From the IMG/VR virus record IMGVR_UViG_3300017742_000062, positions 1-31,031 of that record: a stretch of DNA of 31,031 nucleotides, one strand, 5' to 3'. This document shows, piece after piece, positions 13,592-20,641 of the stretch (within the stretch, counting starts at the first letter, position 1; the number at the start of each line of letters is the position of its first letter). The stretch is from a virus. Under the pieces are notes generated by a model. It was not told the DNA's origin, searched no databases, and saw only the letters and a program-made list of their open reading frames with translations. The position numbers and the translations under genes were made by a program.

Positions 13592-14836
13592 ATGAGAACT
13601 AAAGATATGAAATCGCTAATGGATGCCTACAACCAAGTCATCCTCGGTGAATCAGTAGAAATTGACGAAGCACGTCAAATGAAAGACCCTAAGAAAGACT
13701 CTATGGTCTCTAAGGGTGGTAAAACAATCGTAATCGATAAGTCAAAAGAGAAAGAATACCTCAAGAAAGGTTGGTCTCTCGCAGAGAAGAAGAAACTTGA
13801 CCCTGTCGATGACAAAGCAAACGATAAGAAATTCAAAGACCGTAAAGACAAAGACATCGACAATGATGGTGATGTAGATAGTTCTGACGAATATCTTCAC
13901 AAAAGACGTAAAGCAACCGATGATGCAATCGATGGTGGTAAAAAACCTGCTAAGAACGAAGGTAAAAGAGGTTTTATCAAAGCTGCTAAAGACGCAAAAG
14001 CAAAAGGTGAAAAAGACTTTATGTTTGCGGGTAAGAAATACAATTGCGAAGATGCATTGAACGGAGACGAAGAAGAGTCCGAAGATAAACCTAAGAAGAA
14101 GAATCCTTTTCCACCTAAGAAAGACGGTGAAGAAAAAGATGAGAAAGATTCTGAAGATAAGGATGATGACAAAGAGTCCGATGACGAAGAAGAGAAAGAA
14201 GTACCTAAAGTAGCTGGTAAGAAAGATGACAAGAAGAAAGTTGCATCTAATGCCAAGACTGCCGAAATCTCTAAGATTGGTGAAAACTCTGCGGATGCAA
14301 AAGCGGCTGGTGTTGGAAGAACAGGTGAGACTTACAGAGACAGAATGAAAAGATTAGGTAAGACACAATCTGAATCATTAGACTTAGTTGATGCAATTAA
14401 AGACCTACATAAGATGTGGGAAAGTGCTGCAAAGAAGAGTGTTAAAGGTGCTACAGATAAAGGTGAAGAGATTGATTCTAAACAGTCACCTAAGTCTAAA
14501 GAATTTGACAACGCTCATGATAAGTCTGATAAGAAAGTTGAAGACAATGTCGAAGATGCAAAAAAGAAAAACAAAGTTGCTCAAGACGCAACTAAGGCAA
14601 AGTCTGGTAAACGTCCTGTAGACCACGAAGTTGGTGACAAGAATGTTGTTAAGTCTACCGAAGTTAAGGAAGACGCAGAACAAATAGTTAAACAAGCACA
14701 GGATATCATTCAAGGTAAGACTATGTCTGAGATTGCTGACTTAAACTCTGAGAAACCAAAGAATCCTCATGATGCACGTACTAGAGAAGCAAAAGCATTC
14801 TTGAAACGTATGGCTAAGAAACAAGGTACAGTATAA
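13592..14836 (+). CDS. Highly charged head-core-like protein with EF-hand motif
   Basis: A 414-residue, extremely Lys/Asp/Glu-rich, largely disordered protein, typical in composition of T4-like prohead core or internal head proteins. The first 26 residues (MRTKDMKSLMDAYNQVILGE then V-E-I-D-E) end in I-D-E, a possible gp21-type site. A canonical EF-hand loop is visible at D88-I-D-N-D-G-D-V-D-S-S-D99, suggesting calcium binding. A low-complexity acidic stretch (about 150-215) follows, then helices near L-D-L-V-D-A-I-K-D-L-H and a C-terminal A-K-A-F-L-K-R-M-A-K-K. ATG 13592 is supported by AGGAG; a GTG/ATG further up is inside the previous gene. It overlaps the next gene (TAATG). Confidence 0.7.
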   Translation: MRTKDMKSLMDAYNQVILGESVEIDEARQMKDPKKDSMVSKGGKTIVIDKSKEKEYLKKGWSLAEKKKLDPVDDKANDKKFKDRKDKDIDNDGDVDSSDEYLHKRRKATDDAIDGGKKPAKNEGKRGFIKAAKDAKAKGEKDFMFAGKKYNCEDALNGDEEESEDKPKKKNPFPPKKDGEEKDEKDSEDKDDDKESDDEEEKEVPKVAGKKDDKKKVASNAKTAEISKIGENSADAKAAGVGRTGETYRDRMKRLGKTQSESLDLVDAIKDLHKMWESAAKKSVKGATDKGEEIDSKQSPKSKEFDNAHDKSDKKVEDNVEDAKKKNKVAQDATKAKSGKRPVDHEVGDKNVVKSTEVKEDAEQIVKQAQDIIQGKTMSEIADLNSEKPKNPHDARTREAKAFLKRMAKKQGTV

Positions 14837-15096
14837 TGATTGTATTACAAGGAACTCAAGCTGCATGTGGTACAACCAGTGGTGCAGCATCAACTTTCGG
14901 TGACGCAAGTGCAGTAAGACTATTTAATAGTGGTACTACAATTCGTCTAATTACGTTAGAAAAGGCAGATGGTACTGATATAGGTACTATCTCCTTAAAC
15001 GCAAAAGCGGAGATAACATTACGTAAATCTCCTACTGATAAAATATTCGCTGCAAATGCCGAAGTACTTGGTGTCGCAGTCGGATTTTCATACTAA
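14836..15096 (+). CDS. Small conserved late protein, possible virion component
   Basis: An 86-residue protein of alternating strands: MIVLQGTQAACGTTSGAAS, V-R-L-F-N-S-G-T-T-I-R-L-I-T-L, G-T-I-S-L-N-A-K-A-E-I-T-L-R-K-S, D-K-I-F-A-A-N-A-E-V-L-G-V. It is small, Ser/Thr/Gly-rich and all-beta in appearance, and I recall close relatives in many marine T4-like phages. The make-up fits a small capsid-surface or decoration protein, but that is inference. TAATG overlap with the charged core-like gene. Confidence 0.65.
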   Translation: MIVLQGTQAACGTTSGAASTFGDASAVRLFNSGTTIRLITLEKADGTDIGTISLNAKAEITLRKSPTDKIFAANAEVLGVAVGFSY

Positions 15097-15112
15097 AAGA
15101 AGGTAAAATATT

Positions 15113-15457
15113 ATGACAATTAAAGCTCCCGCATGGTGCGAAAACGCAGTTCCTACTGCAAATGGATGGGAAGACCCTGATACAGGTGAATTATATGCAT
15201 CTGGTGGATTCACTCCAGACCAAATTGCAGAGTTCCACGGAACTCCCCCTGCCCCTAAAGTCTTAAAAGAAGCACCTCCAGTGAATGATTTTGTAAAGAC
15301 TCCAACAATGCTTCATGAAGCACCTGTTGGTGGTAAGTCTCTAGAAGAGATGACTAAACTTGAATTAGAAGCACTTGGACGTACTCACGGTATTGAATTA
15401 GACCGTAGAAAATCTAAAGCAGACCTAATAGACGAAGTGAATGCAGTCATAGATTAG
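15113..15457 (+). CDS. Late protein with HeH/SAP-like C-terminus
   Basis: A 114-residue protein. The N-terminal half is Pro-rich and flexible (A-P-A-W-C-E-N-A-V-P, D-P-D-T-G-E, G-T-P-P-A-P-K). The C-terminal 40 residues, T-K-L-E-L-E-A-L-G-R-T-H-G-I-E-L-D-R-R-K-S-K-A-D-L-I, form the helix-extended loop-helix (HeH/LEM/SAP-like) motif found at the ends of several phage proteins and usually taken to bind DNA or protein. RBS-like AAGAAGG precedes the ATG. It closes the 5.4-15.5 kb late block and is probably a virion-associated protein. Confidence 0.7.
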   Translation: MTIKAPAWCENAVPTANGWEDPDTGELYASGGFTPDQIAEFHGTPPAPKVLKEAPPVNDFVKTPTMLHEAPVGGKSLEEMTKLELEALGRTHGIELDRRKSKADLIDEVNAVID

Positions 15458-15467
15458 TAGATTTATT

Positions 15468-16208
15468 ATGAATCTTCTGGCGAAGGCAAACGAATATATT
15501 GTAGGAAATAGTGGATACGGAATCATAGGTCTGTTCTACATAAGTCTTGTAGTTGTCGGATATGATTTAGCAATCAATCAGAACTGGTCATTATTATGGT
15601 GGTATCCAATAGGAACTGTCATAATGTTAATACTCAGTTCTGCATTCTATCACCGTGCAATCGCACACCCAACATGGAAATGTCCAAACTGGTTGAGATA
15701 TCCTTTAACGTTTATCTCTACTGGTCTTGGATTAGGTGCAGTAATCCCTTGGGTCGCAACCCATAGACAACACCATTATCATTCAGAAGAAGAAGGTGAC
15801 CCACATGGGCCTCAGTATTCTCTTCTACACAATCTGAATATATATCTTACTAAACCAAACTTTATGTATGTCAGAGACATACTGAGAGACCCTCTATATG
15901 TTGCACAACTAAAATACTTTTGGTTATGGGCAGCAATTACTATTGGTCTCTTTAGTGCAATGTTTGGATTTGTTGAATGGGCATTCGTATATGTTACCAT
16001 GATTGTACACCAAGTATTCTTGTTGTATGTTGGTCATATCAGATGGATTCCACAGAATGGATGGAAAGGACATTTCCTTGGACTCATTTATTCACCTGAA
16101 ATCTATCATCTAAAGCATCATGATAAACCCATGAACGCTAGACTTGGTAAAGTTGATTTACCCTATTTGTTATTAATTAAGTGGTTCAAACACAATGGTG
16201 TTAAATAG
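15468..16208 (+). CDS. Fatty acid desaturase
   Basis: A 246-residue membrane di-iron desaturase. The three histidine boxes are present: H62-R-A-I-A-H67 (HxxxxH), H99-R-Q-H-H103 (HxxHH) and H214-L-K-H-H218 (HxxHH). Four or more hydrophobic segments flank them. The D-P-H-G-P motif after box two is typical of acyl-CoA/acyl-lipid delta-9 desaturases. It would introduce double bonds into host acyl chains and change membrane fluidity. It is a little short for the family but has all metal ligands. It overlaps the 16195 gene by 14 bp, and its placement beside adenylation-like genes suggests linked lipid chemistry. Confidence 0.85.
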   Translation: MNLLAKANEYIVGNSGYGIIGLFYISLVVVGYDLAINQNWSLLWWYPIGTVIMLILSSAFYHRAIAHPTWKCPNWLRYPLTFISTGLGLGAVIPWVATHRQHHYHSEEEGDPHGPQYSLLHNLNIYLTKPNFMYVRDILRDPLYVAQLKYFWLWAAITIGLFSAMFGFVEWAFVYVTMIVHQVFLLYVGHIRWIPQNGWKGHFLGLIYSPEIYHLKHHDKPMNARLGKVDLPYLLLIKWFKHNGVK

Positions 16209-17175
16209 AAATCTAATTCATTCCGACTTTATATTATACCCACATAGAATAAAACGAGAAAAGTTCTTTGAGGAGATTGACCGTGCAAAGAACTATCTAT
16301 CAACACGATTCTCTAAGGGTGACCATATAACGATTGGATATACCAGTAATGACATAAAAGGTCTTGCGTTTATATTCGCATCTTTTGAACTGGGTATCGC
16401 AGTAAAAGTAATGAGTGAACCATTCTTCTGTGGCCCTGAGTTTGACCCAAAACGTTTTGAACATCTATTGACATTGATGAAAGACTATGATACAATAGAC
16501 GGACGTTGGATACTTGATGGTATGGTCAACGATAGAGATGACCCTATACTAGGTGGACGTGCTACAAAAAGAGATGTCTTTGGTAGTTCATTCCAAAAGT
16601 TAATAAATGAACTGGGTGTCCCAAACTATTATATGGGAGATTATAAGTCTTCTTCAACAAACGTGATTGATGTTGATGTGAGACCAACAGATAACGCAAC
16701 ATCTTATTTTGAAGGTGGAGATTGGTTATCAGTTCCCCCAGTAAAATTTAAATCACATGAATATATATTAGACCAAGTTAATAAACAACACATATGTTTT
16801 GAAAACAAGGTTGTTGGATTAACAAAAAACATACATCATGATAATGCATTGGAAAGATTAATACTACCCGCAATGATGCAGAGTGGTAACCTTGTTGACT
16901 TCCAGATTCCTGAACCAGACTTTGGTGGATTCTTTGTTACAAATGACAAGATAAGTGCTGAACAAATGTTTGAATATATTATGATATATGGAAATAAACT
17001 TATTGATGCATTTAAAATTGATATTATTATGTCACCAACAGACGATACATTATTTAAATTTCTTAATCACAGAGATAAAGACTTTGATAAAACACTAGAA
17101 GTTATACTTCATGATGAAATTACCGATGAACACAGAAAATGGGAATCTAAGATGGATATTAAATTTCTGATATAA
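16195..17175 (+). CDS. Degenerate ANL adenylation-like protein
   Basis: A 326-residue protein that I recognise only by comparison with the intact ANL protein at 24718. Shared segments in the same order: G-D-H-I-T-I-G-Y ... I-F-A-S-F-E-L-G (versus G-D-I-V-T-I-G-I ... I-F-A-C-A-E-L-G), then L-T-K-N-I-H-H-D-N-A ... L-I-L-P-A-M-M (versus S-R-N-L-H-H-A-S-A ... L-L-P-A-L-M), then D-I-I-M-S-P-T-D-D-T-L-F-K-F-L. The A3 nucleotide loop (S-T-S-G-T-T in the relative) is replaced by F-E-G-G-D-W-L-S-V-P-P, so it should not adenylate. It may be a partner subunit or a binding protein. The GTG start lies in the desaturase gene. Confidence 0.6.
   Translation: MVLNRNLIHSDFILYPHRIKREKFFEEIDRAKNYLSTRFSKGDHITIGYTSNDIKGLAFIFASFELGIAVKVMSEPFFCGPEFDPKRFEHLLTLMKDYDTIDGRWILDGMVNDRDDPILGGRATKRDVFGSSFQKLINELGVPNYYMGDYKSSSTNVIDVDVRPTDNATSYFEGGDWLSVPPVKFKSHEYILDQVNKQHICFENKVVGLTKNIHHDNALERLILPAMMQSGNLVDFQIPEPDFGGFFVTNDKISAEQMFEYIMIYGNKLIDAFKIDIIMSPTDDTLFKFLNHRDKDFDKTLEVILHDEITDEHRKWESKMDIKFLI
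16468..16496 (+). promoter_or_regulatory. Possible internal early-type promoter
   Basis: TTGACA (16468-16473), 17 bp, TACAAT (16491-16496) with an extended -10 TG (TGATACAAT), inside the 16195 gene. The fit is good, but the nearest downstream start (17193) is about 700 bp away, so this may be chance. Confidence 0.3.
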
Positions 17176-17192
17176 CTTATATACATACCTAT

Positions 17193-17561
17193 ATGATGAA
17201 ACTTACAAAAGATAACCTTACGATATACGCTGCTCAGCATTATCATAATCCACGTTGTATTGACTCAGAAGAATTCTTCGAAGATTTAAAGAAATTCAAA
17301 TACATTAAAAGGTTACTCAATAGGTATCGTGATACAGATATCCTGTCCGAACGACTTATACTAAATCATCTCATTGTAATATTCAATGTGTTTGGTTTTG
17401 AAGCGGGACTTAACATCTTAGAACTCAAGATAGAACTTGAACATTGGGGAGTTTTAAAACCCTTCCTAATATTCCTCAAGGCAATCAAGAATACTGAATA
17501 CACCAACATTGAAATGGATGCAAAAGTAGTTGAGGCACTAAGAAAAATAGCACGAGAATAA
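17193..17561 (+). CDS. Conserved marine-phage protein (DUF7207-like)
   Basis: A 122-residue helical protein matching, from memory, a family very conserved in marine T4-like phages: the signature runs L-T-I-Y-A-A-Q-H-Y-H-N-P-R-C, then E-E-F-F-E-D-L-K-K-F-K-Y-I-K-R-L-L-N-R-Y, then L-S-E-R-L-I-L-N-H-L-I-V-I-F-N-V-F-G. No catalytic motif is seen, so a structural or regulatory role is likely but unproved. Two ATGs in tandem (17193, 17196) are possible starts and no clear ribosome binding site precedes them. The stop overlaps the next ATG (TAATG). Confidence 0.7.
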   Translation: MMKLTKDNLTIYAAQHYHNPRCIDSEEFFEDLKKFKYIKRLLNRYRDTDILSERLILNHLIVIFNVFGFEAGLNILELKIELEHWGVLKPFLIFLKAIKNTEYTNIEMDAKVVEALRKIARE

Positions 17562-18013
17562 TGGAACAACAAATTGACCGATGTGGTGATTGTCATTCCT
17601 GTTGTAAATCCTTTGGGGGGATTGATAATCAAATAAAATTAATTGAGTTAGACATTCAATACGAATGGGACAGATGTAGTAAACTCTGTGATAACAATCG
17701 ATGCACCATATATAATAAAAGACCACAAACATGCAGTGATTTCGAATGTCTCTATGTAGAGTCAGACTTACCTGAAGAATATCTTCCTGATAAAATAGGG
17801 TTTGTTACCGAGATGCGAATAGATGCAGAAGGTCATTTTTTAAATATCGTTCCTAATCAATCTGCAAAATCTGGTGTAACTCCCGAAGAATTTTGGGAAA
17901 ACAATTACAAAAATATCCATGTTATGATAACAACAGCGGAAGAAGTATGGTCGATACGAGTCCATACAATCAATATATCAACTGCATCTGGGTCACAGGA
18001 TTTCAATGTCTAA
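17561..18013 (+). CDS. YkgJ-type zinc/iron-chelating protein, copy 1
   Basis: A 150-residue protein with the cysteine pattern of the YkgJ (CxxCxxCC) family: C-G-D-C-H-S-C-C (residues 8-15), then C-S-K-L-C-D-N-N-R-C-T-I-Y-N-K-R-P-Q-T-C-S-D-F-E-C (39-63). The family is thought to bind zinc or an iron-sulfur cluster; its role is mostly unknown, with some members near peptide-modifying or methyltransferase genes. The C-terminal half is a mixed alpha/beta region without known motifs. It is followed by a related gene that overlaps it by 8 bp and then by an asparagine-synthetase-like gene, suggesting a functional unit. Confidence 0.8.
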   Translation: MEQQIDRCGDCHSCCKSFGGIDNQIKLIELDIQYEWDRCSKLCDNNRCTIYNKRPQTCSDFECLYVESDLPEEYLPDKIGFVTEMRIDAEGHFLNIVPNQSAKSGVTPEEFWENNYKNIHVMITTAEEVWSIRVHTINISTASGSQDFNV

Positions 18014-18464
18014 TATAATTCCTACAGAATCTAAGTGTGGTGACTGTACTGTTTGTTGTGAAATCATGGGTTATACTGGTCTATGGAAGAGTGCAGACAG
18101 ATATAATGAAGCAGAATTTTATGGTGTAGATTACGGTGCATGGAGTACTTGTAATAAACTATGCGATACAGGTTGTTCTATTCAAGCGGACAAACCAAAA
18201 ATATGTGACGAATTCTTTTGTTCTTACGTAGAACATGACCTAGAAAGCATATATAGACCAAAGGACTTTGGTTTTGTTGCACATGTACAGAAGTGGGATG
18301 GTCGAGTTGGTATCCTATCCATGGATAAAACATTACCACCAGAGATTCAATACAACAACAATAAAAGAAGACTAGATGACTTAATAGAAGAAATACTGGT
18401 AAGTGAAGGTAGACGCTTATCGGTGGATTTACATACCAAACAGGGAACAATACAACTACGATGA
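18006..18464 (+). CDS. YkgJ-type zinc/iron-chelating protein, copy 2
   Basis: A 152-residue relative of the preceding protein: C-G-D-C-T-V-C-C (11-18) and C-N-K-L-C-D-T-G-C-S-I-Q-A-D-K-P-K-I-C-D-E-F-F-C (49-72). The two share the cysteine spacing, the F-x-C-x-Y-V-E block and a C-terminal strand region, so they come from a duplication, but identity looks low outside the cysteine parts. Copy 2 has longer spacing between the two clusters. It overlaps the asparagine-synthetase-like gene by 4 bp (ATGA). A paired or heteromeric metal-binding role is possible; no activity can be stated. Confidence 0.8.
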   Translation: MSNIIPTESKCGDCTVCCEIMGYTGLWKSADRYNEAEFYGVDYGAWSTCNKLCDTGCSIQADKPKICDEFFCSYVEHDLESIYRPKDFGFVAHVQKWDGRVGILSMDKTLPPEIQYNNNKRRLDDLIEEILVSEGRRLSVDLHTKQGTIQLR

Positions 18465-19861
18465 AATATTTTATATGCAAAGACTCAAGTAAGTTTAAAA
18501 AACATGAGTACACACAGTTCGGTCAATGGTGTTATTACCATGACGAACTGGTGAATGTCTGGAAAGGGCCAGACTATATTGTCATATATTCTGGTTACCT
18601 TATTGAAGGTGACATCGAAGACGCATGTGAACGTTGGAGTTTCAATGAAGAGAATGGAAACTTCTTTGCAATCAAATTGACCTCAGATAGATTTGAGATT
18701 GCGGTTGATTACTTCCAAAATCATAAAGTGTTTGTTGGACGTAGGTATGGAACAGAAATTAGTAATTACATTCCGTTCATGACGATTGAGAAAGAAGACA
18801 TTCGATATAGTTATCTTGAATATGGTCAAGCAGACCCACAGAAACGTGAGTTCAAACCTTTTGAAAACTCCACCTTTTATAGACACATCAATTCATATAT
18901 TCCAGATTATGATTATGTGGGTGATTGTAAGAAAGCACTTGAAGAAGAGAAGTGGACTGATACTAATGCACTTGCAGATTATATCCATGAATGTATGGAA
19001 CAACATTCAAATCTAATTAAGTCTCGTTATAAGAACAGGTTTATTTCTCTCAGTGAGGGAATAGATTCTGCACTCCAATCACAATACTTCTATGATGACC
19101 CACAACACATCTATAATATGATGCCGTGTCATGCGGGAGATGAGGGACTCAAGTGGAAAATGATTGCCGCAAAGAATTTCCCCGATGTGACACATGACGT
19201 GTGGGACAGTAATTTATCGATACAACATACTAAAGATTATATGAAAGATAGTAGTACAAGATGGGGTTCTATCTTACCTACGATGAAGATGGTTGCAGAC
19301 TGTAAAGTAAAACCTGATATTGTTATGTATGGAGTTAACGGAGATGAAATGTTCTTCCGTGATTTGATTCCACATCTACACATGTTAATGGTAGAACATA
19401 AGGATGAAAGATATCTAGAAGCTGCAATTCAAAATATTATTGATGAGAAGACGCATCATTATGGTGCATCCTATACACTGGGTACACATAAGACTACACA
19501 AACCTATCTAGACGAATGGTTCAAGGAGTGGATTGTTGAGGACATAGACTGGGAGAATGCAGAGTACAATATGTTAAAACTTTTGACTCCAAAACTTTAT
19601 AGTCGTAGTATCAGTGTAAATAATGATGTACTTACTGCATCTCTATATAATGACAGAAGGATATATCATGAAGTGTTTAAGACACCCAAGTCATTCCTTC
19701 TGGGTGATTCTATGGACTCACCTATACAAAGAGAGTTGTTAAAAAGATTTGATTATGACTTTCAGACACCACATAAAGATGTATTATATGCGGTATATGA
19801 ACCAATACTTTTAACCATTTTTGATGCAACTGTTGGACGAGATATATCACAACATATCTAA
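18461..19861 (+). CDS. Asparagine-synthetase-like amide ligase without glutaminase Cys
   Basis: A 466-residue protein with the two-domain plan of asparagine synthetase B and relatives. The C-domain has the pyrophosphatase-loop I-S-L-S-E-G-I-D-S-A (195-204; S-x-G-x-D-S) and the acidic G-V-N-G-D-E-M-F-F (291-299). The N-domain looks like a class II glutamine amidotransferase fold (Y-I-V-I-Y-S-G-Y-L ... N-G-N-F-F-A-I-K-L), but the protein starts M-K-Y instead of M-C-G, so glutamine hydrolysis is lost. Beta-lactam synthetase and lasso-peptide cyclase share this loss and adenylate a carboxylate to form an internal or external amide. The substrate here is unknown. Confidence 0.75.
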   Translation: MKYFICKDSSKFKKHEYTQFGQWCYYHDELVNVWKGPDYIVIYSGYLIEGDIEDACERWSFNEENGNFFAIKLTSDRFEIAVDYFQNHKVFVGRRYGTEISNYIPFMTIEKEDIRYSYLEYGQADPQKREFKPFENSTFYRHINSYIPDYDYVGDCKKALEEEKWTDTNALADYIHECMEQHSNLIKSRYKNRFISLSEGIDSALQSQYFYDDPQHIYNMMPCHAGDEGLKWKMIAAKNFPDVTHDVWDSNLSIQHTKDYMKDSSTRWGSILPTMKMVADCKVKPDIVMYGVNGDEMFFRDLIPHLHMLMVEHKDERYLEAAIQNIIDEKTHHYGASYTLGTHKTTQTYLDEWFKEWIVEDIDWENAEYNMLKLLTPKLYSRSISVNNDVLTASLYNDRRIYHEVFKTPKSFLLGDSMDSPIQRELLKRFDYDFQTPHKDVLYAVYEPILLTIFDATVGRDISQHI

Positions 19862-19879
19862 TTTAAAAGTTTTTTAGAG

Positions 19880-19887
19880 TATAAATA
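19880..19887 (+). promoter_or_regulatory. T4-type late promoter box at a start codon
   Basis: TATAAATA ends 5 bases before the ATG of the 19893 gene. By T4 geometry (box at -13 to -6) the transcription start falls on the A of that ATG, implying a leaderless message. There is no Shine-Dalgarno sequence in between. Confidence 0.75.
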
Positions 19888-19892
19888 GAACT

Positions 19893-20486
19893 ATGGGATT
19901 ATTAAAAACAGCAGCAGACTTAGTATACACGATTCGATTCTTGAAACTATTGGTTACTCCAATTGAGAAAACCAAAGCATTCGAGGCGGGTATTATTGAT
20001 GAGACTGGTAAGAAACGTAAGGACTTCAATACGAATAGTACTGATGACCGTGAAGCATATCGTTCTCATTACACACCCTTCCATCGTCTTGTGTTCAATC
20101 TTAAAAAGATTATGGCAAAAGCGCCAGGCGGTACATCCATAGTCGCAAGATATGGTGCTGCTCTTGCCCTTATTAAAGAACACGGTGAATTAAAAGATTC
20201 ACATATTATGGACATACATGCAGAAACAGGGATTGATATCCTTGATGTTCTTGCAGAAAACTCGCAGTGGTTTGTCTTAAATGATAAACAATTGTCGCCT
20301 GGCATTTATCGTATCAAACATGATACCATGAATGGTCTATGTGAAGATGTCCATAAAAATGATAAAATACGAGTAGAAGAAGATGCATATCCATTTGAAG
20401 AGATTTTAGGTATCGACATCTATAAAGGAATACACCTTGCAACAATGAGTGAAGTGTATTTTACAACTGGGGAGTTAACCAGATGA
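19893..20486 (+). CDS. Conserved marine T4-like phage protein, 197 aa
   Basis: A 197-residue basic protein beginning MGLLKTAADLVYTIRFLKLL, a start I recall as conserved in marine T4-like phages. Next comes K-A-F-E-A-G-I-I-D-E-T-G-K-K-R-K-D-F, then Y-T-P-F-H-R-L-V-F-N-L-K-K-I-M-A-K-A-P-G-G and a helical A-L-A-L-I-K-E. The hydrophobic N-terminal helix is amphipathic rather than a clear signal. Family function is unknown; the late promoter suggests a morphogenesis or virion role. Its stop overlaps the next ATG (ATGA). Confidence 0.7.
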   Translation: MGLLKTAADLVYTIRFLKLLVTPIEKTKAFEAGIIDETGKKRKDFNTNSTDDREAYRSHYTPFHRLVFNLKKIMAKAPGGTSIVARYGAALALIKEHGELKDSHIMDIHAETGIDILDVLAENSQWFVLNDKQLSPGIYRIKHDTMNGLCEDVHKNDKIRVEEDAYPFEEILGIDIYKGIHLATMSEVYFTTGELTR

Positions 20487-20641
20487 AGAAATTCAGAGAT
20501 TTCGAAGAGGACATGACAACCAGTGCCGTTGCGGGTGCTGGCGATGATAGTACGACTGTCCCTGTCCATTTGAAAAAGAAGAAGAAGAAACCAGAAGTAC
20601 TTTCTAGGTTTAAAGAAATGAGAAAACGTTGGAGTAAATAA
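20483..20641 (+). CDS. Small late protein with head-targeting-like leader
   Basis: A 52-residue protein: MKKFRDFEEDMTTSAVAGAG, then acidic D-D, a proline-rich V-P-V-H-L, six consecutive lysines and F-K-E-M-R-K-R-W-S-K. Overlaps at both ends (ATGA with 19893, TAATG with 20641) show that it is a real coupled gene. The start (M-K-K-F-R-D-F-E-E) resembles the leader peptides of the 5.4-14.8 kb block, and the M-T-T-S-A-V segment recurs in small marine phage proteins I recall. Function unknown; a minor head protein is plausible. Confidence 0.7.
   Translation: MKKFRDFEEDMTTSAVAGAGDDSTTVPVHLKKKKKKPEVLSRFKEMRKRWSK

Noticed and set aside
13897-14256. Long minus-strand open frame, Ser/Phe/Leu-rich
   Set aside because: It mirrors the Lys/Asp/Glu-rich core-like gene on the other strand and has no ribosome binding site or family; a shadow of codon composition.
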